A stretch of DNA of 64,000 nt from Evernia prunastri (Eukaryota > Ascomycota > Lecanoromycetes > Lecanorales > Parmeliaceae): NCBI GenBank assembly GCA_003184365.1, contig NKYR01000051.1, forward strand, positions 124,001 to 188,000, in the 5' to 3' direction. The notes under the pieces were generated by a model. That model was given only the letters and a program-made list of their open reading frames with translations. It was not told the DNA's origin and ran no database searches. Shown piece by piece: positions 35,837 through 47,900 of this stretch (the stretch's first letter is position 1; each line of letters begins with the position of its first letter). The position numbers were made by a program, and so were the translations under genes.

Positions 35837-36230
35837 AGAGAGAGGGGGGTTGTGTGCAGGGAGTGCGTGGAGGGGGAGAGGGGGAGAGGGGGAGAGGGAA
35901 GGGGGGCGGGGGGCGGGGAGTAGGGGAAGGGAGACGGGAGGGAGAGGCAAGGGTTCGTTTTGGAGTGATCGGTTGATAGAAAGTGCTGGAAAGGTTGGAT
36001 GGATAGATGGCATGATACCACGATCGCGATCCAGGACCCCTTCAGACCCCTTCATGCCTTTTTTATTCTCTTTTCCTATCTACACTCGAATGCGGAAGCC
36101 TCGAGTTGAAATCTAGACCTCAACTCCAGATACTAGATTCTGAAATCTAGAACCGTGCTGGTAGAACGGTGACATGTGTGCTATGCTGGTGTGTTTCTCC
36201 TCCTCCTTTGTCTTTCTTTGTTGGGGGGGA

Positions 36231-36293
36231 GGGGGGGGGGGTCTGTTGTTGTTCCTAGGTTTTTCATCTCTCTCTCTCTCTCTCTCTCTCTCT
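36231..36293. repeat. G11 run and (TC)13 microsatellite
   Basis: A run of 11 G at 36231-36241 is followed by a perfect TC dinucleotide repeat from 36267 to 36293. Confidence 0.9.
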
Positions 36294-36412
36294 TGATCAC
36301 CACTACCATCGATGGCCCGGGGAATCAGAGCGCAGTGCGGTAGGTAGGTAGATTTCACTCCATTGGAGAGAGAGGGATCTTTGTTCGTTGCTGCTCCGTC
36401 GTCTTTATTTTC

Positions 36413-36720
36413 GAAGAGAGGAGGGAGGAGAGGAGAAGGGAGGGGAGGAAGGGAAGGGAAAGGAGGAAAGGGAAAGGAGAGGAAGAAAGGAGGGAAGGGA
36501 AGGGGAAGGGGAAGGAGATGAACATGAAAAGAAAGAAAAGATGGAAGAGAAGGGAAAGAAGAGAAAGATGGATTGCAAGAAAACATAGGAAGGGGGGAAA
36601 GAGACGAAGAGAAAGATAGACTGGAAGGAAAGATACAAAAGGGGGAAAGATACGAAGGGGGAAGTCAAATCAGGAAGGAGACAGAGACAGAGAATGGAGA
36701 ACGGAGGATGGAGAAACGGA
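36413..36720. repeat. Long polypurine tract
   Basis: The plus strand is uninterrupted purine for 106 nt (36413-36518), then stays heavily purine to about 36720, built from GGAAGG/GGGAA-type units. Such tracts can form triplex (H-DNA). Confidence 0.9.
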
Positions 36721-36789
36721 GACGAAAACGCGAATGCCGCTTGAGTCGTGGCTGATCACTGAGGTGCGTTGTCATTGTTGTTCGGCTCT

Positions 36790-36990
36790 GGGATCAAGGC
36801 GGCTCTAGCTCTGGGTGTTCAGCTGGCTCTGGCTCTGGCTCTGGCTCTGCCTCTACTCGTGCTGCTGTCCTTGCTCCTACCTCTCACGCTCGAGCTCAAT
36901 CGCAGTCTTAGGCTTATTCTCAATCTCAGTCTCGGTCTTATCCTCAGTCTTAATCTCAGTCTCAGTCTCAATCTGAATATCAATCCTCAA
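36790..36990 (+). repeat. Hexanucleotide arrays (GGCTCT, then CTCAGT/CTTAAT)
   Basis: GGCTCT is repeated at about 36828-36850. A degenerate CTCAGT/CTCAAT/CTTATC array follows at about 36905-36985. The open frame across it (36769-37086) encodes alternating Leu with Ala/Ser/Asn and is a consequence of the repeat, not convincing as a gene. Confidence 0.75.
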
Positions 36991-39064
36991 GCCCGAGCTT
37001 CTTCGCAATCCCAAGCTCAAAGGGTGCACGTCACGTTTCGGATATATCATCTCGGATCCGTCGTCGGCGTTGGCAATTCGGTCTAATTTCGATCTTTTTT
37101 TTCTCTTCTTTTCGCGTCTTTTCTCTAGCCTATCCTGCTCGATCTTACTCTTCTCAGTAATGTTCTCGTCTCCTCTATTCCATTCTCTTCTGCTCTACCC
37201 TGTTATACTTTACTTTACGCTTGTCTACTTTACTTTATGCTTGTTTTTATTATACCCACGCCCTGATTCTATAGGATAATTCCTGAATGCTCAATGTACA
37301 ATTCACCACCAGTAGAAGGGAGTGACTCTTCTCACTTGTCTTGACTTGCCCTTCACCCCTCGGGCCCTCGTGGGCTTTCATTCCGTAATATTCGATTCTT
37401 GGCTGCCTAGCCGATATTTCGTCATGTCGTTAAGGTCAACAAAGAAGGGGCTTTCCGGCCTCGACAGAATGATCGGTCGATCATGGTTTCCTTTTCGGCG
37501 GCTTGGACTCCATGGTGCCTGTCTTTTGTGCTGTGGGTGTGCGTGAGAGAGGTGCGTGACTCGAGAAGGGGGTGGGGGGGGTTTTTTCAAAGATGGATGG
37601 GCGGAATTGCCGGTGCTGTGCGAGGATAGTGCTGGGACTTGTGTGTGGTTGGAGGGGGGGGAGAAGGTTGTGGAAGTGATGGGGTTAGGTGGTGATGATG
37701 AAATTGAGTGGTGAGGATTCATTGGTAATGATTGATGACTAGGTGGTGATAAGAAGGTTGGTAGGTCAGGATTTGAACTGATAGTCGAGGAAGGTGAGCC
37801 GGAGGGTGTTTAGGGGAGGGGAGGGATTTGCGCGTTGAGATGACTTTGCAAATTGTAGCCAGATTGTAAGGAGGCCGTGGATGGGTGCATGGATGAAGGG
37901 ATGGATACTGACTCATTTCGGAGTCATGAGTCGTGTGCTTGTTTTGGCTAGACATCTGTTGTAGAACGTGGTGCGGTGCTTTCAGATCCAGTCCGATGAC
38001 ATACACTTGTAGGTGTTTTCTGCGAATGAAATCAAGTGTTGGAAGCTGGGTTTGGTGCGTCTTTTGATTGGAGGCGCAGGCGAGACCTACTGCTACCAGG
38101 GCTCGATGAAGTTTTTTTGGGGTCCGTGAGGGCTGTGGCTGAATGGATAACAACACCAACCCTTATCCAGTTCTCCATGGTGTGCTCTTAGATGTCTTTA
38201 TGAGCCATGAACGCTTTTCGCCTTTTTTCATTATCTCACTTCCTCACGTCTTCCGCGGACGATGGAGCTGCAAGCTGATCGGGGTAATAATGTTCGAGAT
38301 TGGTCTGTATGCGATGAGGTCGGGAATAAAATCAGGTGGCTAGGTTAGTAATTCTTATCGTGCCTCGACTCGGAGGCGCTTGTGGAAGGTTTGAGAAGCT
38401 GATAAAGAAGAGCAGGCATGGTCTGCTGGCTTTGCTATGGAGGTCCGCCGCAGTACGTTGGGGTATCGGAAAGAGGAGTTAGTCGATGGAGTCTTACCTA
38501 CCTACTTACTCACTTAGTGACTCTTTGCTATGCTATGCTGTGTTACCATATGCGCTCCTCTCAACTCCAGTCAATTCGATTTCGTTCGAATACAATGACC
38601 ATATACCTCAACGTACCCTATTTACCTCGGCGTATACCGACACCAAACCCTGCTCCCCCCTTCCCCGGGGCCCCAACCAGAACCGCAAGGAAGTCGAAAT
38701 TTTTCTCACACCCACTTGATATAATATCTATTGCTCATAAAGAGGCAGGATGGTGCCAAGATGGATGACGATTTTTTCCAGACACCCTCTAGATGGAGAA
38801 ATGGCTAGAGTAGATAGAGCAGACTTGGTTTATTGAGGTGTTCTTGGCATGAGAAGAGGCCGCGCACGCACGTGTTTTCCTAAGGGGCGCTAAGAAAAGG
38901 TGGCGATGGTGGTGGGTTTTGGGCTGTGTGCTAAGCTTTTGAGCTGCCGAAGGTCAAGCTTTTGACTTTAATTCTGTTACTTTGTTACTTAAAGAAGAGT
39001 GTTCTCATCTTCGCGTACCAGTAACGGAGTGCTCGCTCAATCACTCGGAATTTCTGCGTCAAAT

Positions 39065-39145
39065 GGTTTAGGTTTGGCGATGGGGATGATGATAATGATG
39101 TTGGTGATGGTGATGGATGGTGACGGTGGTGGTGGTGATGGTAAT
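39065..39145. repeat. GAT/GGT trinucleotide-rich repeat
   Basis: Imperfect GATGGT/GATGAT/GGTGGT units continue for about 80 nt. Confidence 0.7.
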
Positions 39146-39263
39146 GGAGAGCAGAACTGACTCCTAGGCTGATTAATTCGATTCGATTGCTAAAATGCTA
39201 GAAACAATGAAGCTAACCACAAGCTGCGATGATGTTATATCTTTCCCTGCACCAAGCCAAGGA

Positions 39264-39293
39264 GGTAAGGTAAGTAAGGTAAGGTAAGGTAAG
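39264..39293. repeat. (GGTAA)n array
   Basis: About six GGTAA units, one shortened. Confidence 0.85.
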
Positions 39294-39341
39294 CTTGGAG
39301 ATTTTCCGTGGGCCGATCGGGATCGCCCCCAGAGGCTTCCG

Positions 39342-39360
39342 CCCCCCCCCCCCCCCCCCC
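39342..39360. repeat. C19 homopolymer
   Basis: Nineteen consecutive C on the plus strand. The length may be unreliable in sequencing. Confidence 0.9.
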
Positions 39361-40210
39361 AACCCCCAAAGCTCGGCCGAGGGACCCTGAATGATACTAG
39401 TAATATTACCTTAACTGAAATGTGTGTTTGGAACATGGCTATTTGAGGAAGGGACAGGCGACTATTCTCCATTCCAAAGGCGAGACAATGAGATAAGTAT
39501 CAATCAAAGAACCTTACTGAATAATGGCGGCCCTATCCGATGCAGGTACCGATGGCTGCATCAAAAAAGCGATGCATTTTCATGCACTCCACACTCTACT
39601 CTGTTATACTCTACTCTCTACTGTAATTGCTGACCCATTTGAAGAAACCCTTTTGTCGTAGGCGTCGTGATGGTGCCTCTGCCATGGATTGCCTGGATGC
39701 GTGGCGTCCGTCATAGATACATCTCTTCTCTTCATCGGCTCCTTTCATTCCCCCCCCATAAACATGTTCTGGATACAATAACAACAACATCGAATCCTTT
39801 CTCTTTTCCTCTCTCTCCTCCCTCTCTTTTAACTCCTTCTTCCGACAAGCCTCAGCCACCATTGATATCCGCCAACCTGAGACGTTGCATGTGCCATCTA
39901 CCATCTTCTACGCGCCCTCAATCATTGACATCTCGTCGTTGAGGCACTGTATTGTCTCACTGGAAGTCTCAAAGTAAGTTGCTCCTCCTAAAAAGACTGC
40001 TCCCAAGATGGCAGTGCATTTGGACTCAGACACGAATGAGATTAAATCGCATGACAAATTTCGAGAGCAGCGCACGAATTGGCTCGTTGACTCTCCTCTT
40101 CTTTTGTCCCTTTCCACGAATACACACTTACAGTAATACATAAGTATCGAGAAAGCAAAAAATCACTGACCATTCCGCCCTCACAGACCCACCATCTCTC
40201 TACCAACACA

Positions 40211-41519
40211 ATGTCCACCCTTCCCACCCCTCACCCAATCGGCGACGAGCACATCCGACACGTCCCTCTGACACCCCTCTCCAAGTTATCCCCCTACTCT
40301 GCCCTCATTCTCTCCATCGTCCTCGTCGTCCTCTTCATCCTCAAACAATTCGTCATCGAATCCTTCCTGCTCAGACGCCTCTACGGGTCAAAGTACACCC
40401 AGCTGAACGATGTTAATCGGAGGGGCTTCGTCAACCATCACATCGCCGGCGCGACCAAGTTGATCATCTTGATCGTGGCCGGCTATCCCTTCATCGACGT
40501 CGCGTTCCGAGATGCCGTCCTTAATGATCCGTACGCCAAAGGGTCGGCGGTCACGTTGGGCGATGTCTTGGTGGTTTGCACACAGGCTTTGGTCGGCATG
40601 TATGTGTTTGAATTGATCTATCGGGTCAAGATCAGGTATGTATTGCTGCTCGCTTTCTTTGTATTGCAACCGATCCAAATTTACCACGAAGTGGGAATCT
40701 CGAAAATGGCGGTCTTTTCTCTCCAGATCTGCGGTGTCGGGGATGGACAAGGCAAGAACGAGAAACGCTGACCTTGGTGAACGTGTAGTTATATAAGCTC
40801 CATGCATCATATTGGGAGTATCATGGTCGCGCAGGCAGCGATCGCCATCAGTCTGAACCTGACAAGGGAAAAGGACGCTAGCATCGAATTCATCCTCTGT
40901 ACCGTATGGGGTAAGCCTTACCCTCCTCCTCCCTCCCCATGCCTCTTTCCCGCCCCCAAACCCCCCACCATCCCCCTTTCCAGACCTCATCCCCCAACAA
41001 ACGCGCATCACTCCCTCCCCACCCCACTCAAGCTAACACCCACGCCCCCCAACAGGCGCATTCGACATCGTCTGTGAACTCCTCCCCCACATCGCCATCA
41101 TCCTCTACCGCCTCCGCCCGACGCACCACCGCTTCCTCGCCCGCCTCTTCGCCTTCGCCTTCGCCACCACCCTCTTCGGCACCATCTCCGAAACCCTCGT
41201 CATCTTCTACCTCTTCGGCTCCCTCTGGTCCCAGTGGCAGCTCGCCTTCAAAATCGTCACCCCCGTCCTGCATATCGCGTTCAGCGCCACGCAGCTGCAC
41301 GGAAGTCGCATCTTCTATCAGATGTGGCGGAAACAGAAGGGCTTGCTGCTAGCGGAGGGAGAGGGGAAAGGGGGGTTGGAGGCCGGGGAGGGCAAGGGGG
41401 GGTTGGGAGATGGTGAGAGTGGGATGGGGGACGGTGAGGGTCAGGGTAGGATGGGGGATGAAGAGGGAGTGAGGAGGCGGAGTGTTGTTTGCGTGACGGT
41501 GTCGCCTAAGGGGAGGTAA
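40211..41519 (+). CDS. Polytopic membrane protein, possibly TLC-like, 336 aa
   Basis: Three exons, 40211-40635, 40789-40910 and 41056-41519, join in frame (introns 153 and 145 nt) to give 336 residues. An alternative second acceptor at 40797 would drop three residues; 40788 was chosen because it lies at normal distance from a CTGAC branch. About six or seven membrane segments are visible: YSALILSIVLVVLFILKQF, KLIILIVAGYPFI, LVVCTQALVGMYVFELIY, HHIGSIMVAQAAIAISL, VCELLPHIAIILYRL, FATTLFGTISETLVIFYLF and IVTPVLHIAFSATQL. The HH before a membrane helix and the later H-x-x-Q pattern recall TLC-domain lipid proteins, but the match is loose. The cytosolic tail after QMWRKQKG is a Gly/Glu-rich low-complexity stretch (KGGLEAGEGKGGLGDGE). 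Membrane location is confident; function is not known. Confidence 0.8.
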
Positions 41520-44500
41520 GAGGGGGGTGGAAGAGCCCTTGAACGCACTCTGTCCACTCCACGGCTCTCACATCGCGAGCAATCAAACAGGATAAGCCGG
41601 TCCAACATCCGCCAATGGGTTGAGGGTATGGATTGAGAAGAGAAGGAGGATGGGGTGGGAGAGGGCCGGGCGCAGGAGATGATGGAGGGGTGGGAAGAGG
41701 GGTTGAGGTCGTTGGGATGTTTCGGTTTGGGTTGATGGGTTGATGGGGTATCGAACGTAGTGAATGCGGGGATGTGGGGATGTGTGTGTCTATATATGTG
41801 TACGATTATTGTATATGGAGAAGAAGGCGAAGGAGAAGGGCGTGTATACAGCTTTAAATATCGAGAGAATCACGTGTATTAAATGATGCAGTTCGGATTC
41901 TACTTGAATGAATGCTGAGATATTTGCTCGAGACAATCGATGACAAGTTGTAGGTATGTATACATAACGTCATTTTCAAAAAAGAAAAAAATTATTCAAG
42001 CGGATTAAGAAAAGGAGTGAGGGAGAGATCCTTCTTTCCGAGACGTGTTGGAACGGAGAAGGACGGAAGGATGAGAGGACGGAGAGCTAAGAAACGAGAT
42101 GGAAATGAAGTGAAATCAAATGACAACAAGAACCAGCGAAAATGAGGGAGAAAGAGACGGAGAAAAAGAAGATGGCCGAGGGCCGCGGCCCCATTAGTCG
42201 AAGCACGAGATCTGAGTGCAAGGCGCGGGTGAAATCGGTCTGGCGCATTTCCAAACCCACCTTTTGTTTGGGTCCCTGGAGGTCTCCGTTGGCGCATAGA
42301 TCAGGCGATGGTGCTTCTTGTTTCGAAAAACAGATCAAATCTTCGCCGTGGATTCTGGAGGTGGCATTTTCTGCGGTATCGTGCCAAACAAAGCTGCTTT
42401 GCAGGCAGACAGGCAGGCATGCAGCAGCAGCAGCATCCAGGTCATGTGCGAGAAAAAGTCTGTCAGATAGGTAGGAAGGGGGGGCGTGGGAGTTTTTTGT
42501 ATGTTTTCTTTTCAAATGATCAGCGGCGCTGTGAGGGGTGTTTTTCTGTTGTTGGGCTAGGAGGCAACTCGTGTAGAGTACATTCTGGAAATCGTGGCCT
42601 GGAAGCGGGATGTGGTCTTTCACCGTCCGTCTAGCACTCGAGCAGCCGTTGCCGATATGGAGTATATCGCTGTATATGTTCCCTGCGGTGGAGGAGGTGG
42701 GACTGCTGGTGGACATCATCCCTATGTGTTGGACTCTAGTGGGAGAGGCCTGAGGGTGATGGGATACCCTGTGCAAGCCATATTCTCTGCGGAGATTCTG
42801 AGTGTTGATACGTATAGAACAAGGTGTATGAATGATTGTTTTGTTTTTCTGTCTAGGGAGTGCTGTGAAGGCTACTGATATGCCTGTGAAAACCCATGCT
42901 GATTGGCCACGTGGGGGATAGATACAACACCGCCGTGCTTAGTGCTATTGTGGGGTGACGAAAGCATGATGGCTTACGATCTGATCCATTGTGACTTCTC
43001 ACCTTACCGGTATGATCCGGGGTAGGATGGCACTTACTGCCCCACAAGGTGATGCCATGGATTGGTTGGCAGTGCGTCTGTGGGATCTAAACCCTGGGCA
43101 GAGTATTTCACACGTCTTGCCCCAGTCGGGCTGAAACAGGGGTGTCTGTGAGGACGAAAAGAAGGGTACCGGTATGATCGATGGTGGAATCTGGATGTTG
43201 ACAATGGCGAATACGACTGCCATCTGAAGCCGAGCGCTATGTTCGTAGCGAACCCATCGCCTCCTATCCTGCATGGCTCCAGATTCCCATGATGCGTAGT
43301 GAAAGGGATTCTGTGCTGATGGAACACGGATATGTTTCCGTTCATACCGACGTGTGGTCTTGGGAAAGGAACGGCGAAACCGGCATATGGTGACAGTGCA
43401 TTTCTAGTACGCAGATATAACTCTTAAAGTGGCGTTTTCATATAATCTCCGAAGCGCGGAGTACTTTTTCACATCTTTTGCTGACGGCAGATCATGTCCG
43501 TCTGACTTGCATTCTATCGCATGCAGGGAAACCCGTTCCATTTTCGCCGAGTGCCAAGAGCCAGGATGGGGAACTCCGGGGACTTGCGCACCGGCCAAAA
43601 TTTTGGGGGGAATCGAATGGAAAGACAGTTTGACCGAATCGGATCAGCTCGACATTTCCAATTCCGGATTCGAGAGGGGAGTGAGTGTGAGTCGAGCAGC
43701 TGGAAAGCGCTTATCCGTCCCGGGAGCTGATTGTTCATCTTACGTGCATATCCCGTCCCTGCAGGTGTTCTTATTCGTCCAGGTCCAGGGAGGGGTCCGA
43801 GAGCCGAAATGTCCAGCTCCGCGGGAGTTTTTTCTTACTGTGTTGAGTGTTGCGATTGGTGGGATTGGATGAGCTACTCGGTAAGGAAACAGGGAAAGAA
43901 AGAAAGAAAGATTCTGTTTCCAGAAACCGCTTCTTGGAAGTCAGTACCCTCATGCCCTGTTGGGGAATTCGGCAGCGCTATGTTGTACCTGGCTGCTTTT
44001 CGTGAGTGGTGGATGGACCCAGCTAGGCTTCTACACGGTGTAATAAGCAGCCTTCACACCATTCCAGAGCTACCTCCTCGGACAAGTAAATCCTCCATCC
44101 ACCGATCTCGGCATGCACGCAGGCGCTGAATTGATCTCCGTCTTACCTACTCACTCGAACACTCCGTACACCACACGGAGATGGACCGTCGTGTCCGGAA
44201 CTCGTCCACGATACCTGGGAGCGGGCGTGCTCATCCCGCAGATTCAGCCTGCGCGCGATGATCACAGTCCGTCTTCTTACTCCGACATGGTGTTCAGTCG
44301 TGTTTGCCGACCAATTATCCTACGGGATTGGCAAGGTCTGGGGATTTTGTCTGATAGGCCAGTTGTGCTGGACGAAGTGGGAGTACTGACGCATTGATGC
44401 AATGGGCATCTCAAGCCCAGACGAGGTCCGAGTTCCCCTATTTTCGATTAATACCCCCACGTGATTTTTCCGCAAATGTAGGTAGCGTTCTTTGTTGCCG

Positions 44501-45090
44501 CTGCACCCTATCTCGGCCGCGGAGAAGGTTTGTCAGGTTGTTTTCCCTATTCGGTCAAAATTCGGACGATTTGGAATTGAAAGGGGTTGTTGCATGCTAT
44601 GTGCATATGGAGCACATATTCTAGCGTGATAGGAATCTTGTTTGCCTAGATTTACTGAGATGTGGGATGGGTTGGTGGTGGTAGAGTCGATATCTCGTGA
44701 GCATGAGCAACAAATAGTGTAAGCAGAGGAACGAAAATGGAAGGCATTATTAGGGTAAGTCATTTGACAAACAACGCCCGGATTTTTGAGCAGTACATTA
44801 TTTCCCCAGCTGGCTAGCGCGCATGGATATCGAGCCGAACGCCATCAACGGGCAACAAAGCCTGAGCAAAGCATAGAAAGATACAACAATCTTGTCTGAT
44901 TTGTCTCTTTGCATACAGAAGCATCAAGGAAGATCTCCGCTACCTACGATCCTATCTTGCTGCTTACTCTCTTGGGTACTAGACATAACGCCATGCATGT
45001 AAGCAGAACACCACTCTTATTCACTTCGTTTCTCACGGTAGATCTCCGCGTATGCCTCCGCCTCCGCTTCCGCTTCCATCTCCAACAAAC
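41520..45090. other. Intergenic, G-rich then mixed
   Basis: The first 300 nt continue the G-rich composition of the preceding gene's tail. A 229-codon minus-strand frame (42087-42776) starts at TTG, and another at 43429 starts at GTG; neither shows family features, so no gene is called. Confidence 0.4.
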
Positions 45091-45246
45091 CTAACTAACC
45101 ACAATCAGCTTCTTCAGCAGTCCCAGCATGCCGTCAATCGTATTCGTCGTCCCTAACCCCGCTTTCAAAAGCGCCAATCTCAAGCCCCCAATCTCGTGAT
45201 CGAAACCGGCCTTAGATTCATTGGGCTCTGACGCCCACAGTGCCAT
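45091..45246 (-). CDS. Possible terminal exon or small ORF, 51 aa
   Basis: An ATG-started frame encodes MALWASEPNESKAGFDHEIG, then a hydrophobic helix LRLALLKAGLG and DGMLGLLKKLIVV. The regular amphipathic pattern looks like true protein, perhaps the last exon of a longer gene, but no upstream exon could be joined with confidence. Family unknown. Confidence 0.2.
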   Translation of the reverse strand: MALWASEPNESKAGFDHEIGGLRLALLKAGLGTTNTIDGMLGLLKKLIVVS

Positions 45247-46379
45247 CCGGCTCTCACAATTCTATCGCCAAAGGGGTCGCGATCAGACTCTGCGATTTTA
45301 GATGTTCAAATCAGCATGTCACAACTCGGGAGAAAGTACCAGATATGATATGTGGGTAATTGGTAGGATTGGGTTAGCATATTCAGTTTGTCTAAGATCG
45401 AACGCTGGAGACTGCCATGGGCCTTCTGGAAAGACGTAGTGAAGTAGTAGGTGAGTCGGTTATTGAAAAGCTTACTGAAGGCACGGTCTTTGCAGATGTA
45501 GATCGTACTTGCCAGGGAATGATTTAGGCGGCTCGAGTTCAGAGCGTGATGCTACTCTTCCTTAAATTAATTGTTCTTTTCACGAATCCGCTGAGATGAA
45601 GAGCCCGTGGTTTTTGATCGGCACACCGAATAATGCGCCGAAAAGAAAGAGGGAGAGGTCTTCACGAAGCATTTTCCATTCCTTTCTACTTGCTGAATCG
45701 ACTTTTTCCTTTCGACACCTACATGTATGTGTCGAGGTCAGATGGTAAAAGCATCGAGAATTGATTTTTCACTCTCGATTACTCTGCTTGTTTGAGTATA
45801 GCGCTTTGCAGTCTTCGTTCTCCATCTCAATGAATGGTCCAACACCGATGGATTTTTTATCCCTCTGATACCTTCTTCTCCCCTCCCCCTTTATCTCTGG
45901 GCAAGACTTTTTCGTTCTCTTGCTTCTAGAATATTCTACTACGAATCTACATTTTCTGTTAAACAACAATAAGTATTGAATTTTGTGTGCGGAAGTAGTA
46001 GAATGCATAAATATCTCAGAGCTCCTCTGAGGGTACCCTTCAACGCCCTACTTAAAGAGTGGCTGGGTTGACAACTTCAGCCAAAATGGCCGGGGATGCT
46101 GGGAACAAACAAATACCAAATTTCAACAATGAGGTTTTGTTGTTGGAAGCCAAGGCTTCAGTAATGTGGATGCAGGCACTGAATCAGGGGATTTGCTGAA
46201 TATTACCCAGAGAGGGCAGTGCGCTTCCATCCCCCACTCGATACGTAATTATTGAATGATTCTTAAAGTGCAGTGTTTGCCAACTGAAGTCTTCTAGAAA
46301 TCTGGACATGACATGTGCAAATTCACAGTCTGTTCAAGTGATTGTTTTTGAGAAGTAGATATAACTTCTTCTCTCTACA
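45247..46379. other. Intergenic
   Basis: Nothing recognisable. Any upstream exon of the small frame at 45.1 kb should lie here. Confidence 0.4.
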
Positions 46380-47182
46380 AAGGAATCTCTGGGCATCTGC
46401 GTGACTCTTTTGAGGGGAGAATACCATGAATGAATGGATTCTCTACATGTGAATGGTATCAATGCAAGACTTCTCAAAACATGAAATTTATCAATGTGTG
46501 AATCTCCGCTCGATGGATTTCTAAGAGGATGAAGTTGCTATGTGAATCAGACTGTGGCCCACCAAAATTTGGGGAAGGAAGGAAGTGTAGGCTAAAATCT
46601 GTGACTGGCGAATGTTTGAAGAATGAATGTAATGGGTGTGTCTCTTTTATCCATGGGTTTTGGGAGAATGAAGTCAACATATGCGTGAATCTCCGACCAA
46701 TGAATGCTTCTGGTGGGTGAATCCCGCGAGAAAATGAAGGAACGTCCCGTTTCAGCTTCATCTATGGGTATAAATAGGGTAAAATTTTCCTCCTTCTGCC
46801 ACCTTCTCTTGTATATGCACCAGCATTCAGGTCTACTGTTCTACCTTCAGCAGGCTTGCCAGAACATGATGGTCTTGCTGTCCCACCTTCAGCACCTTTG
46901 CAAGGATATCACTCTACTGTTCTCATCTGAAGAATGTATCTCATGCACGTGTCTCTCTTAACCATAAATTTGAAGGGATGAATCGACACAAGGGTGAATG
47001 TCCGATCGATGAATGTCTTTGAGGGGTGAATCCCGCAAGAAAATTAAGGGATGTCCTGTTCCAGCTTCATTGATGGGTATAAGTAGGGGTAGATTCTTCC
47101 TCTTTCACCATCCTTCTCTTGTAAACAAACGGACATTCAGTTCTACCTTTCCACCTCGAGCAAACTTACAGAACATCTTGGT
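46380..47182 (+). repeat. Diverged direct repeats carrying a TATA-like box
   Basis: Two clear copies of a unit of about 190 bp lie at 46683-46873 and 46992-47182 (offset 309). Each runs GTGAAT-TCCGA-CAATG/CGATG..GGTGAATCCCGC-AGAAAAT...CAGCTTCAT..ATGGGTATAA-TAGGG...ACCTTCTCTTGTA...CAGAACAT. TATAAATA (46769) and TATAAGTA (47078) sit at the same place in each. Shorter copies of the left end occur at about 46495 and, more weakly, at about 46385. No ORF is shared by the copies. Confidence 0.75.
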
Positions 47183-47900
47183 TTACTGCTTCAGCTTCAG
47201 TAATGTTCTCTTGCAACAGCACAAGCATTAGCAGAAGCATCAGGGTTGGGTGTCCCGCATTCAGTCACCACTTCTTACAATGGTACTAATATCAGGTCTA
47301 TCATATCTTGCCTTTATCAACCATCTCTGGCAATGGTGTGAACACCCAGGCCTCGCACACAACCTCTGTTTTGCCTTTGGCATTCAACTCTATCCTATAA
47401 GGTATCCTTTCCCACCTCCGACTATCACTACTTGCATTGATTCCATGGTCCAAGTCTGTTATATTTACAGCGTCACACATACATACATATATAGCCTCCA
47501 CATCCTGGTCTTTCGCTTTGTCGTAGAGACTGATGAAGACCTAATGAGCAAGAGCAACACTTGCTCTTTCGTTTGGTCTTGGGAAAGCTGCACCTTCTCT
47601 GCAGAAAAGGTCCTCGTCTCCATCAAGAAGTATGTCTGAGTGATAATGTTATCACTACGAAAGTGTCCCTGAGCTAATCCAATGACTAGTGTGATGATGT
47701 CGTCGCTGAGATAATCGCAAGGCTAGTGTTAGCTCACACAAAAAAAATTGTTGAGTGTCTTTCTGTCATCTCTTTCACACTACATAGTACCAGGGTACAA
47801 AATGCCATGCAGTCCCTGACAAGCTATCATGGTATGTGACTCTATCGCCCTTGCTATCTATCAACAGGTCGCTAATACTTTGAATGCAGCAATGTCAACA
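47183..47900. other. Flank of the direct repeats
   Basis: A 129-codon open frame begins at GTG (47250); it could be downstream of the second TATA-like box but has no recognisable family. Otherwise nothing. Confidence 0.3.

Larger units (their letters stand above)
35837..40210. other. Long low-complexity, gene-free interval
   Basis: About 4.4 kb with no supported gene. It contains G-rich and GA-rich DNA, microsatellites, a Leu-coding hexamer array, GAT/GGT and GGTAA arrays and a C19 run, listed separately. Long ORFs here are by-products of the biased composition. Confidence 0.6.

Noticed and set aside
36769..37086. Leu-rich ORF that looks like a membrane protein
   Set aside because: Its sequence follows from hexanucleotide repeats; the Leu periodicity is composition-driven.
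42087..42776. 229-codon minus-strand open frame
   Set aside because: It starts at TTG, has no family features, and lies in a mixed-composition intergenic area.
43429..43872. 147-codon plus-strand frame
   Set aside because: It begins at GTG with no ATG, overlaps other open frames and has no motif.
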